Positions 8,828 through 16,951 of a stretch of DNA of 64,000 bases are shown here, piece after piece (positions within the stretch are counted from its first letter, which is position 1; each line of letters opens with the position of its first letter). The DNA comes from Acrocarpospora phusangensis. GTDB lineage: Bacteria > Actinomycetota > Actinomycetes > Streptosporangiales > Streptosporangiaceae. Both the position numbers and the translations under genes were made by a program. Under the pieces are notes generated by a model. That model did no database searches. It worked only from the letters and a program-made list of their open reading frames with translations, and was not told the origin of the DNA. The DNA lies in NCBI RefSeq assembly GCF_016862995.1, contig NZ_BOOA01000012.1, positions 62,001 through 126,000 on the forward strand, given 5' to 3'.

Positions 8828-9379
8828 ATGTTGCTGGCATGGCGTATGTGGGGACATATCATTCTTTTCAGCCTTTTGGCGCTCCCCGTCGCGCTCCTGA
8901 CCGCCTATTTGATCGGGAGACAACGCGCTAGTTCGGGCATCCGGCACCCCTTCCGGACACCCCTGGCTGATGCCCTTTCCGTTACCGGAACCCTCCCCTG
9001 GCTGTGGATGATTCTCACTCCCGGTAACGTCCGGGAGCCCGCCAGGAGCCTCAGCCTGACCCCCTTCCGCGATCTGGCCACCCTCGCCGAGGGGTTTACT
9101 GGCACGCTGATCGCGCAGGTGGGAGGCAACCTCCTGGTGTTCGCCACACTCGGCGCGATGCTCCCGATCCGCTCCCCCGCGCTGGCCCGGCTGTCCCGGG
9201 TGGCCGCCGTCGCGGCGGGCTCGTCTCTCATCGTGGAATCGCTTCAGTATGCTTTAGGCCTCCACCGTGTGTCGTCGATCGATGACATTCTGCTGAACAC
9301 CACGGGTGCCGTTCTGGCCGCAATCATGACTATGCGTTGGTGGGCCCAGCCAATACCGGAGGGGACCGTTCCACGATAA
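8828..9379 (+). CDS. VanZ family membrane protein
   Basis: This 183-residue integral membrane protein has about four to five hydrophobic segments. The VanZ signature is at the C-terminal end: GGNLLVFATLG, ESLQYALG and SIDDILLNTTGAVLA. VanZ-like proteins are linked to low-level teicoplanin resistance in the Van cluster, but most chromosomal members have no proven role. The ATG at 8828 was chosen because AAAAGGA precedes it by 7 nt; upstream in-frame sequence is not hydrophobic and looks like leader. There is no other van gene nearby. Confidence 0.85.
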   Translation: MLLAWRMWGHIILFSLLALPVALLTAYLIGRQRASSGIRHPFRTPLADALSVTGTLPWLWMILTPGNVREPARSLSLTPFRDLATLAEGFTGTLIAQVGGNLLVFATLGAMLPIRSPALARLSRVAAVAAGSSLIVESLQYALGLHRVSSIDDILLNTTGAVLAAIMTMRWWAQPIPEGTVPR

Positions 9380-9530
9380 CGGTCTGCATAAATACCACTG
9401 GATCGCCACATGAGCACGATCCGCTAAAAATAGGCACGGGACCAACCAACAACTCTGTGCGATCGTGGACAAGACGGGGCAAGTTCTCTGGAGACGCTAA
9501 CTCCCCGTTGGTGACAGAGGGTGATCAAAC

Positions 9531-10283
9531 GTGACGGAATCCCCGGTGCATCACGAGCCCCCCATTTATCGGCGTATCGCCGACAGTCTGCGCAGTCAGA
9601 TCCTGTCGGGCGAACTCCGAGATGGGGATCGGCTACCGGGCGAGAACGCACTCATGTCGGAGTACGGCATCGCGCGCGCCACCGCACGGCAGGCGCTCGC
9701 CGTACTGATCAATGAGGGTTTGGCGGTGCCGCGTCGAGGTTCGGGGGTCTACGTGAGGCTGTTTCGGCCAATCAGACGACATGGTTCACGACGGCTCTCC
9801 CGCGAACAGTGGGGGCAGGGCCGGGCGATCTGGGATTCGGACACCCGGGGTCGCGCGTACACGGTGGACGAGGTCCACATCGAGCGGCTGCCCTCGGCCG
9901 AGGAGATCGGCCGGGTGCTCGACTCCGACGAGGTCTGGGTCCGGCGGCGGCGCTACTCGGTGGACGGCCGTCCCGTCCAGCTGGCCGCGTCCCACTTTCC
10001 GGCCGACCTCGTGGAGGGCACCGCGATCACCCTTCCGGACACCGGGCCCGGCGGTGTGTACGCCCGGTTAGGCGACCTCGGCTACTCGCCGGTCCACTTC
10101 ACCGAGGAGGTGCGGGCCCGGATGCCCGCCCCCCACGAGTCCGAGCTGCTCCGCCTGCCCGCGGGCAACCCCATCCTGATCGTGGCGCGCACGGCCTACA
10201 CCTCGGGAGGCATCCCGGTCGAGCTCAACGAGATGACCATGGACGCCGCCGCGTATGTACTTCAGTACGACTTCGACGCGTAG
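9531..10283 (+). CDS. GntR/HutC-family transcriptional regulator with UTRA domain
   Basis: This 250-residue repressor-type protein starts at a GTG. The N-terminal winged helix (about 10-75) shows SLRSQILSGELRDGDRLPGE and ARATARQAL, the classic GntR signature. The C-terminal part (about 95-245) is a UTRA effector-binding domain ending ELNEMTMDAAAYVLQYDFDA, which places it in the HutC branch. The ligand is unknown. Directly downstream lie two overlapping palindromes and a small conserved gene, so that gene is the best candidate target. About 150 bp of AT-richer DNA upstream probably holds its own promoter. Confidence 0.9.
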   Translation: MTESPVHHEPPIYRRIADSLRSQILSGELRDGDRLPGENALMSEYGIARATARQALAVLINEGLAVPRRGSGVYVRLFRPIRRHGSRRLSREQWGQGRAIWDSDTRGRAYTVDEVHIERLPSAEEIGRVLDSDEVWVRRRRYSVDGRPVQLAASHFPADLVEGTAITLPDTGPGGVYARLGDLGYSPVHFTEEVRARMPAPHESELLRLPAGNPILIVARTAYTSGGIPVELNEMTMDAAAYVLQYDFDA

Positions 10284-10290
10284 GTCAAGT

Positions 10291-10323
10291 AGACAAGTCC
10301 AGCGATAGATGGACCTGTCTATC
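10291..10323. promoter_or_regulatory. Overlapping palindromes, candidate GntR operator
   Basis: AGACAAGTCCA (10291-10301) and TGGACCTGTCT (10310-10320) form 11-bp arms with one mismatch. GATAGA (10304-10309) and TCTATC (10318-10323) form a second repeat sharing the same bases. Placed between the GntR gene and the next small gene, they look like an operator; the binder is inferred. Confidence 0.45.
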
Positions 10324-10449
10324 CCGATCATTGATTTCTCTAGAGATGTCCCGCACCTTGAGGTTGAGACGTCAAGTTCTCGCGGTCCAGATCGGCATGG
10401 ATTCGTGGGAGAAACCCCCTGGGCGACTCGGCGAGGGAAAGGTGGGCGG

Positions 10450-10668
10450 ATGTCCTTTGACCGGCATCTTGCCGAGATTGCCCGCGAGTATCCGGAATGG
10501 ACAATCTGGCGGAGCGATGCGGGCCGGTGGTGGGCCACCCGGCACCACCCGCTCACCTCCGTTCAGCGGGAAGCCGGCTGCGCGATGACCATCGACGCGG
10601 ATGAACCGGAGGGGTTGCGCGAGCAACTGCACGAACAGGAGGAACGTGCCAAGTCCGCGGACCCTTGA
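10450..10668 (+). CDS. Small conserved actinobacterial protein, 72 aa
   Basis: I chose the ATG at 10450, which follows a purine-rich GGAAAGGTGGGCGG stretch; an upstream in-frame ATG exists at 10309. The protein is rich in Arg, Glu and aromatic residues (REYPEWTIWRSDAGRWWATR) and ends in a charged helix. I recall similar small proteins beside HTH or GntR regulators in actinomycetes, but no function is known to me. It is the likely target of the palindromes upstream. Confidence 0.65.
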   Translation: MSFDRHLAEIAREYPEWTIWRSDAGRWWATRHHPLTSVQREAGCAMTIDADEPEGLREQLHEQEERAKSADP

Positions 10669-10974
10669 CCCAACCCTTGAGCGCGGAAGCCCCCGACCCG
10701 ATCGGGGGCGGGGGCTTCCGCTTTCAAGGGTTCCGATACCCCCGTGGGGGCGCTGCCGCTGGTGCCAACCAAAGGCGCCTCCACGGGTACCACATCTGAC
10801 CGATGCCAACTGAACAGCCACGGGACGGGGACCAGGACGGAGCGCCCGCCGCTGTCCGTGCGGCGGCGGGCGCTCGACCAGTGCGGCTCTCGACGATGAC
10901 GATGACGTGCGTCTCCCCGAAGTCCGTGAAGTCCGCGAAGTCCCAGAAGTCCCCGGCGCCCAGGGCCTCCGGGA
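10669..10974. other. Convergent intergenic region with three hairpins
   Basis: Besides the hairpin at 10672-10732, CCCGTGGGGGCGC (10741-10753) pairs with GCGCCTCCACGGG (10775-10787) with one mismatch. GAGCGCCCGCCGC (10840-10852) also pairs with GCGGCGGGCGCTC (10863-10875). The last may terminate the DivIVA-like gene coming from the right. A 9-bp direct repeat of GAAGTCC occurs four times at 10919-10952. No gene is supported here. Confidence 0.55.
10672..10732. terminator. Long two-step hairpin terminator
   Basis: AACCCTTGA pairs with TCAAGGGTT as an outer stem, and GCGGAAGCCCCC pairs with GGGGGCTTCCGC as the inner stem. It begins 3 bp after the stop of the 72-aa gene. About 21 base pairs make it unusually strong, though no U-run is seen. 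Confidence 0.7.
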
Positions 10975-12030
10975 TCAGGCGCGGAACGGCGGCGTGTCGT
11001 CCGGCGCGGCCGCGCGCAGGCGGGCGGCCTCCTCCGGCATCCCGTCGAGGCCGCGGGCGGGCTGGACCGGCTCGGGGCGGACGGCCTCGGGGGCCTGCTC
11101 CTGGGCGGGGGCGGGCTGCCGTGCCGGGTTGGTCGCGGACGACTCCTCGGGCTCGTTGAAGCCCTCGTCGTTGAAGCCCTCGCCGGAGAAGTCCTCCTTG
11201 AACTCCTCCTCCACCACCGACGGCGCCGGCGGCAGCACGGACGCCTCGTCGATCAGCGGGCCCGCGCTGGACTCACGCTGCAGCAGGTCGCCCAGGACCG
11301 CGCCGATCTCGTTGAGGCGGCGCACCACCTCGGTGTGGGTGTCGGTCAGGTAGACCACCCGGCGGCCGGTGTGCTCGTCCAGGGTCGTGGCCCGGCGCTG
11401 CGCGGAGGTGAGCGTGCTGGTCGAGACCGCCTGCGCGTCCGACACCAGCCGCTCGGCCTCGTGCTTGGCCGCGGTCACCCGGCGGTCGGCCTCGGAGCGG
11501 GCGTCCCGCAGCGTGTCCTCGGCCTCGGCGCTGGCCGTGGCCACCTTCTCCTCGGCCTCGGCCCCGGCCTGCGAGAGCAGCCGCTCGGCCGACGCGGTCG
11601 CGTCGTGGATGCGGCGCTCGGCCTCCTCCTGGGCGGCGGTCCTGATCGACTCGGCCTGCTCGCGGGCGGCGTTCACCAGCCGCTCGGCCTCGGCCGCGGC
11701 CTGGTCCCTGACCTTGGAGGCGTCGTTCTGGGACGCCTCCTTGTTGGCGGCGGCCTCCTCGTGGGCCAGCTTGAGGATCTGGCTCAGCCGCTCGCCCAGC
11801 TCGTCCGGGTTCTGCGGGGACTCGGTCAGCTTGCGGCGCGCGTCGGCCAGCTCCAGCCGGCTCTGCTCGGCCTGGTCGATCGTCCGGGCCAGCCGCTCCT
11901 CGAGATCACGGATCTGGTTGCGGCTGCGGATCATGTAGTCGTGGACCTGGCGACGGCTGTAGCCACGCATGACGACTTCGAAGGAGTCGTCGCTCATGAG
12001 GTCGGGGAAATTATCTGTCTGGTTCGTCAT
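10975..12030 (-). CDS. DivIVA-domain coiled-coil protein (Scy/FilP-like)
   Basis: This 351-residue cytoskeleton-type protein has a short DivIVA-like head (about 14-60, SFEVVMRGYSRRQVHDYM). A long alanine/glutamate-rich coiled coil (about 60-250) follows with repeated A-E-A-E-R-L heptads, and then a Pro/Glu-rich disordered tail. Relatives in Streptomyces organise polar growth and have been annotated as cellulose-binding proteins. I infer a scaffold at growing tips or septa. The start ATG is preceded by a GGGCCC stretch with little true Shine-Dalgarno sequence. It is divergent from the carbonic anhydrase-like gene. Confidence 0.8.
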   Translation of the reverse strand: MTNQTDNFPDLMSDDSFEVVMRGYSRRQVHDYMIRSRNQIRDLEERLARTIDQAEQSRLELADARRKLTESPQNPDELGERLSQILKLAHEEAAANKEASQNDASKVRDQAAAEAERLVNAAREQAESIRTAAQEEAERRIHDATASAERLLSQAGAEAEEKVATASAEAEDTLRDARSEADRRVTAAKHEAERLVSDAQAVSTSTLTSAQRRATTLDEHTGRRVVYLTDTHTEVVRRLNEIGAVLGDLLQRESSAGPLIDEASVLPPAPSVVEEEFKEDFSGEGFNDEGFNEPEESSATNPARQPAPAQEQAPEAVRPEPVQPARGLDGMPEEAARLRAAAPDDTPPFRA

Positions 12031-12176
12031 GAAGGGCCCTGGGGAGTCGAAAGGCGGAACGACACGTCAGGACACGACTTTCCTGCTATCCGACCCGCAT
12101 CGCAACCTGAACGCCGCAGCTCCTTGCGGAAATATCCGACACTGCGCGTGTCGGGCGCGTAACCGCGCGTGCGATC

Positions 12177-12719
12177 ATGTATGGCATGCCGTTCATCGCC
12201 GCACTCGACAGTGACGACAGCCCTTCAATCGATCCAACGGCCTGGCTCGCGCCCGGGGTGGTGGTGGTCGGCCAGGTGCGGATCGGCAGGTCCGCCAATG
12301 TCTGGTACGGCTCGGTGCTGCGCGGCGACGACGAGCGGGTCGAGGTGGGCGCCGAGTGCAACATCCAGGACCTGTGCTGCCTCCACTCGGACCCGGGCGA
12401 GCCGGCCGTCCTGGAGGACCGGGTGAGCCTGGGCCACAAGGCCACGGTGCACGGCGCGTGCGTGGCGTCGGGCGCGCTGGTCGGCATCGGCGCGATCGTC
12501 ATGAACGGCGCGAGCGTCGGCGCGGGCACCCTGGTCGCCGCCGGGGCCCTGGTCCCGCCGGGAGCCAAGATCCCCGACGGGGTGCTGGTGGCGGGCGTGC
12601 CCGGCCGGATCATCCGGGAGCTCACCGACGAGGACCGCGCGACCTTCGCCGAGACCCCGGACCGCTACCTGGCCAAGGCCGAGCGCCACCGCGCTAGCCG
12701 ACCCATGCCCCGGTGGTGA
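12177..12719 (+). CDS. Gamma-carbonic anhydrase family protein
   Basis: A left-handed beta-helix hexapeptide protein of 180 residues, with many [LIV]-G-x4 turns. The metal ligands are visible: His in CCLHSDPG and the two His of GHKATVHGA. RGDDERVEVGAECNIQDLC is the typical gamma-CA core. It may hydrate CO2, but many members of this family lack proven activity. The start is ATG 12177 or ATG 12186, and neither has a clear Shine-Dalgarno sequence. Its last 26 bp overlap the convergent mannosyltransferase gene. Confidence 0.88.
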   Translation: MYGMPFIAALDSDDSPSIDPTAWLAPGVVVVGQVRIGRSANVWYGSVLRGDDERVEVGAECNIQDLCCLHSDPGEPAVLEDRVSLGHKATVHGACVASGALVGIGAIVMNGASVGAGTLVAAGALVPPGAKIPDGVLVAGVPGRIIRELTDEDRATFAETPDRYLAKAERHRASRPMPRW

Positions 12720-13866
12720 AGTTCCCGACGTTGATCGCCATCACCGGCGCCGCCACGGCCAGATAGGCCATGAACACCCAGGGCCGCCGCGACCCGGTCA
12801 GCCCCACCGCGATGTAGAGCGGCCACCACAGCAGCGAGGCGCGCCCCACGGACATGTAGAACGACGACATGGCCAGCAGCGCCACCGCCTGCGGCGCGAG
12901 GTACGCGAACTCGGCCCACCGCCGCCGCCCCAGCTGCCAGAGCATCAGCAGCACCAGGACGAGCGCGGCCAGGATCTCCTCCCGGTAGGAGGTCTGCAGC
13001 GCGCCCTCCTCCAGCGAGCGGTTCCAGGTGTTCACGAACGTCTGCCAGGGCCACTCCGCGTACCGCCCCCAGTACTCGGCCTCGACGTTCTTCCACTCCA
13101 TCCAGTCCCCGGTCCGCGCCCACTGGAACAGCATGTACGCGACGACCGGCAGCCCCGGCACGACCAGCCACGGCAGCGTGCGCCACCCCCGGGCCCGCAG
13201 CCCGTTCTCGGCGGTCAGGAACATCACGGCCAGCCCGAGCGCCAGGAAGAGCCCGGAGATGCGGATGCAGGAGGCCAGCGCGGCGACCACCATCGCCTGC
13301 TCCCACCTGCCGCGCCGCGCCAGCAGCCAGGCGGGCACGGCCAGCGCCAGGAAGGGCGCCTCGGAGTAGCCGGCCAGCAGGAACACGGCGAACGGGCTCA
13401 GGAAGAAGGCGATCACCGTCCAGATGCCGGTGCCCTCCCGGTAGGAGTCGCTGAGCCGCGACAGCGCCACCGCCACGACCGCGCTGGCGACCAGGGAGAC
13501 CAGCACGATGGCCAGGCTCCAGTCCTCGATCCCCAGGTGCAGGATGCGCAGCACGAACGGGAGCCCGGGGAAGAAGGCGGCCAGCTTGGGCGCGTCGGTC
13601 ATGCCGGGCGAGCCGTCGTAGCCCCACTGGGCGATGATGATGAAGTTGTCGGCGTCCCACGGCGTGAGCCGGTCCAGCAGCGGGGCCTCGGTCCGGCCGG
13701 GCGCGGCCAGGACCATGTAGATGTAGGTCCCGATGTGCCAGAAGAACCAGACCAGCAGGGCATGGCGGTCGGACGCCGAGCCCAGCCACCGGGGCAGCGG
13801 TCGCGCCGGCGCCGTCTCATCCTCTGATACGGCCTGGGCCTGCCGGGTCTCGGTCACGAAGGACAT
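12694..13866 (-). CDS. PIG-V-like membrane mannosyltransferase
   Basis: This roughly 390-residue protein has about nine to ten membrane segments and a GT-C type layout. WDADNFIIIAQWGYD near the N-terminus resembles the WDxxxY-type first-loop motif of PIG-V-like mannosyltransferases, and LAAFFPGLPFVLR and AGYSEAPFLAL are further family hallmarks. It probably uses a polyprenyl-phosphate sugar to mannosylate a lipid or protein on the outer face. The ATG at 13866 was preferred; the frame is open to 13923. The gene overlaps the convergent carbonic anhydrase gene by 26 bp. Confidence 0.8.
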   Translation of the reverse strand: MSFVTETRQAQAVSEDETAPARPLPRWLGSASDRHALLVWFFWHIGTYIYMVLAAPGRTEAPLLDRLTPWDADNFIIIAQWGYDGSPGMTDAPKLAAFFPGLPFVLRILHLGIEDWSLAIVLVSLVASAVVAVALSRLSDSYREGTGIWTVIAFFLSPFAVFLLAGYSEAPFLALAVPAWLLARRGRWEQAMVVAALASCIRISGLFLALGLAVMFLTAENGLRARGWRTLPWLVVPGLPVVAYMLFQWARTGDWMEWKNVEAEYWGRYAEWPWQTFVNTWNRSLEEGALQTSYREEILAALVLVLLMLWQLGRRRWAEFAYLAPQAVALLAMSSFYMSVGRASLLWWPLYIAVGLTGSRRPWVFMAYLAVAAPVMAINVGNFTTGAWVG

Positions 13867-13950
13867 GGAAGTGGATGGCCAGGAAGCATGCCAAGAGTGT
13901 AGAGCCGACGAATCCCAGGTCATTTGCGTTTCCGCAGGTCAGACGCATGA

Positions 13951-15387
13951 ATGTTTCACGGCTTCTGTCCAGCCGAGTCCGGATATTGGAATGGGCAGGG
14001 CGGGCGGAAGTTCTACCATGACGGAGTGCACTGGGATGGCTTCGCCTCGATGGAACGCGATGTGCGCGCCATGGTCGCCGATCCCCGGTGGCCGCTGACG
14101 GGCGCGCCCACCCGGGCCGACGCCATCGCCCGTCGTGCCCTGGCGACCGCGGACGGCGTCTGCTGGCTGTTCGGCGCGTACGCCCGCTGGTACCGCCTCG
14201 ACCCCGACGGCCAGTGGCACCTGTCGGCGCCCCCGGCGGGCTCGCCCATCCGGGGCAACACCCGTCCGGTCACCGTGCCCATTCCGTACTGGGTCGTGCC
14301 CACGGGGCCGGACTTCTCGGTGGACCGGGGCTCCACGCAGGCGTTCGTGGGCCCGGACGTGCCGGCCGAGGTGACCGAGCGGATCCGCGCGCTGATCATC
14401 GCCCACCGGGGCCTGCGCCGCGAGGACTTCCCGCTCACCGGCGGCCCGTTCCGCGAGGTCTTCGCCGCCGAGGTGGCCAGCACGGTGGCGGCCGTCTGGG
14501 GCACGGTCATGTGGTGCGCGTACGCCCCCGCCTTCGACGGCAACGAGGTCATCCTGTCCATGTTCGGGGAGTTCCTGGCCCGGCCGCTGCCCGGCGACGA
14601 GTTCGTCCGCTGGCTCCCCCCGGTCACCCTCACCGACCTGGTCGACCTGTACGCGGAGCGCTGCCGCTCCGGCTTCCCCGACGCCGGGCTCCAGCTGGCC
14701 GGGCTGATGGCGCAGACGGCGCACGTGCTGCGCGCCGACGCCCGGTTCCGGCCGAGGGCGACCGCGCTGATCGCCATGATCGAGCCGCTGCTCACCCAGC
14801 CGTGGCTGGACCACACCGCGCTCCAGTCGGGCGCGGTGGCGCACAGCTGGCTGCTGCGCTGCCCGGCCAACCTGGCCGCCGCCGCGCTGTCGGAGACCTC
14901 GCCGGGGGACCACTTCCGGCACGTCTTCTACGACCTGGTGGAGGCGCTGGCGTACACGGCGGAGACGGGGGCGGATCCGCGGCAGGTGGCGGCCGCGCTG
15001 CTGGCGGCGGACGTGGCCGCGGTCTCCACCGACGCGGTGACATATCTGTACCCGTGGATGGACGACGGCATCCGGCAGGCGCTGTACGCGGCGCTGGCCG
15101 AGCCGGGGCACACGCTGCGCGACTGCTGGCCGGTCGACGGGCTGCTGCCGCCCGCCCTGACGCCGCCGGACCGGTCCACCGCGGCCGCGCTGCTCGGGGC
15201 GGCCTACGCGACCGGTCTGGCCTGGTGTGAGCTGGCCGGGGCGACCCCGCCGACGACGGGTTTCCCGGTGGCCGCGGCCGTCGGGCAGTGCCTGGTGCAC
15301 AACCGGGACGACTTGCCCCGCGAGCCCACGACGACCCCACGCAAACGGGTCACAGAGACCACTTCCGACTGGCTCTACTCCAGCTAA
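13951..15387 (+). CDS. Hypothetical protein, 478 aa
   Basis: I do not recognise a family. The protein is soluble, Ala/Leu/Arg-rich, with no signal peptide or membrane segment. Two parts are apparent: residues about 30-210 with many Trp/Tyr and beta-type segments (GVCWLFGAYARWYRLD), and about 215-440 made of amphipathic helices resembling helical repeats. The start is uncertain: ATG 13951 gives a Gly/Tyr-rich N-terminus, while ATG 14050 (MERDVRAMVADPRW) would remove it. Strong third-position GC supports a real gene. It is divergent from the PIG-V-like gene. Confidence 0.7.
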   Translation: MFHGFCPAESGYWNGQGGRKFYHDGVHWDGFASMERDVRAMVADPRWPLTGAPTRADAIARRALATADGVCWLFGAYARWYRLDPDGQWHLSAPPAGSPIRGNTRPVTVPIPYWVVPTGPDFSVDRGSTQAFVGPDVPAEVTERIRALIIAHRGLRREDFPLTGGPFREVFAAEVASTVAAVWGTVMWCAYAPAFDGNEVILSMFGEFLARPLPGDEFVRWLPPVTLTDLVDLYAERCRSGFPDAGLQLAGLMAQTAHVLRADARFRPRATALIAMIEPLLTQPWLDHTALQSGAVAHSWLLRCPANLAAAALSETSPGDHFRHVFYDLVEALAYTAETGADPRQVAAALLAADVAAVSTDAVTYLYPWMDDGIRQALYAALAEPGHTLRDCWPVDGLLPPALTPPDRSTAAALLGAAYATGLAWCELAGATPPTTGFPVAAAVGQCLVHNRDDLPREPTTTPRKRVTETTSDWLYSS

Positions 15388-15607
15388 CCGGATAGGTCCC
15401 ACTTACCCCACAAATACGGATATTTCATCCTTTAGCAATACCGCCTCGATGACCTCGGGAAATTCATCGAATTGTGATCTCAGAATCCGGGAAATGGTCA
15501 GTGCAGGGGTGCCCGGCGTCAGGAATGGTCCCGATGGGCCATGTCGCGCCACGACACACGGACGTAACCTCGAAGAGGGTGTGGGCTGCGGAAGGAAGGA
15601 CAGCGCG

Positions 15608-15769
15608 GTGGGGCACGACGACTTGGACTCTCGGGTCCATGACCGTGTCGCGTTGGACGAGATCGCGCTCTACGCCGAGGTGCTGGCGGCCGTGAACTAC
15701 ACGGATGACCGACTGACCTTGGAGGAGCTCGACAACGCGCTCGGGTTGCGGACTTCGGCGAGCCGCTGA
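15608..15769 (+). CDS. Small acidic conserved protein, 53 aa
   Basis: A GTG start preceded by GGAAGGAAGG gives a 53-residue acidic protein with HDRVALDEIALYAEVLAA and a C-terminal LEELDNAL helix. Proteins of this type are widespread in Streptomyces-like genomes; no function is known to me. The gene is followed within 20 bp by a textbook terminator, which supports it as a separately transcribed unit. The 220 bp upstream, back to the preceding gene, hold its promoter. Confidence 0.75.
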   Translation: MGHDDLDSRVHDRVALDEIALYAEVLAAVNYTDDRLTLEELDNALGLRTSASR

Positions 15770-15785
15770 AGTCATTGACGAACTG

Positions 15786-15821
15786 ATCCCGGACTCCGAA
15801 TGGGGTCCGGGATAGTTTTTT
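15786..15821 (+). terminator. Rho-independent terminator
   Basis: ATCCCGGACTCC pairs with GGGGTCCGGGAT around a GAAT loop, and the tail AGTTTTTT follows. It lies 16 bp after the 53-aa gene. Confidence 0.9.
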
Positions 15822-15877
15822 CACGGGGTACGGCGGGGTCTCCTACACGGCGTGGGGACTAGTCTCCGGACCTCTTA

Positions 15878-16951
15878 TCACACGCGGGAGCGCAGGCCGT
15901 ACATGAGTTCCTGCCAGCGGGCCGCGACGGCCGGGGCCGCGTGGGGGGCGGCCGACTCCAGGGCGCCCGCCGCGAGGGTCATGCGGCGGCGTTCGTCGTC
16001 CACCAGAGAGAGCAGAGCGGCCGCGTACGCCTCCGTGCCACCCTCCCCGTCGGAGACCAGGATGCTGTCCCTGCCGGGGCGTACGAACTCGCTCAGGCCG
16101 CGTGGGCCGTCGAAGCCGACCACGGGCACGCCGCAGCCGAGGGCCTCCACCACGGTCATGCCGAGCACCTCGTGGCGGGACGGCACGGCCACGATGGACG
16201 CCTTGGCGAACTCGCCGGGCAGGTCGGGGGTGGTGCCCATGAAGTACACGTGGTTGTGCAGGCTGAGTTCGGCGACCAGGGCGCGCAGGCGCTTCTCCTC
16301 CGAGCCGGCGCCGTAGAGGCGCAGCCGCCAGTCGGGGCGCTTGTCGGCGACCACGGCGAAGGCCCGTACCAGACGGTCGAAGGCTTTGGGGGCGACCCAG
16401 CGGCCGCCCGCGCTGATGATGCGGTTGTCCATCCGGGACCGCGGCCAGGGGCCCGCCGGGAGGGCGTCCGGGATGGTGTGCACGGAGAGCTCGTCGTCGA
16501 GCAGGCGGGACCACTCGTCGCGGCCGGCCTCGGTGTTGGTGACCACGGCGTCCAGGCGCGGGTAGAACCGCCGGACCGGTCCAGGGACCGCGGGGCGGCT
16601 CCATTCGCGGGCGATCCTGATGGTCTCGCGCGGCGCGTACCGGGCGGACTGCACGCTCAGCCCGGGGCGGGCGGTGATCAGGACGTCGGCGCGGACCGCG
16701 CGCAGGGCCCGCCAGAGCGCGACCTCGGTGCGGACCTGGCCGCGCGGCAGCAGATGGCGGCCGGGGCGGGCGTCGACCAGCCAGCGCAGCTTGATCCGGC
16801 CGTCGATCGGGAAGAACGGGGTGTCCCTGGTGCGCTTGACGCTGATGATCTCGACGTCCTGGCGGCCCGCGAGGGCGGCGGCCAGATTGAGCGTGGCCCG
16901 GACGTCGCCGCGCATCCCGTAGGCCGAGGGCACCAGGAACGTGATCTTCAC
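15878..16951 (-). CDS. Glycosyltransferase family 4 (GT-B)
   Basis: A 357-residue retaining glycosyltransferase of the GT4 type. The N-terminal Rossmann half begins MKITFLVPSAYGMRGDVRAT. The C-terminal nucleotide-sugar site is shown by the GGRWVAPKAFDRLVRAF segment, RLYGAGSEEKRL and the E-x7-E motif in VEALGCGVPVVGFDGPRG. It is probably cytoplasmic and works on a cell-wall polymer or lipid-linked glycan. Its start overlaps the stop of the upstream gene at 16948 by 4 bp, so the two are co-transcribed and probably co-translated. The acceptor is unknown. Confidence 0.9.
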   Translation of the reverse strand: MKITFLVPSAYGMRGDVRATLNLAAALAGRQDVEIISVKRTRDTPFFPIDGRIKLRWLVDARPGRHLLPRGQVRTEVALWRALRAVRADVLITARPGLSVQSARYAPRETIRIAREWSRPAVPGPVRRFYPRLDAVVTNTEAGRDEWSRLLDDELSVHTIPDALPAGPWPRSRMDNRIISAGGRWVAPKAFDRLVRAFAVVADKRPDWRLRLYGAGSEEKRLRALVAELSLHNHVYFMGTTPDLPGEFAKASIVAVPSRHEVLGMTVVEALGCGVPVVGFDGPRGLSEFVRPGRDSILVSDGEGGTEAYAAALLSLVDDERRRMTLAAGALESAAPHAAPAVAARWQELMYGLRSRV

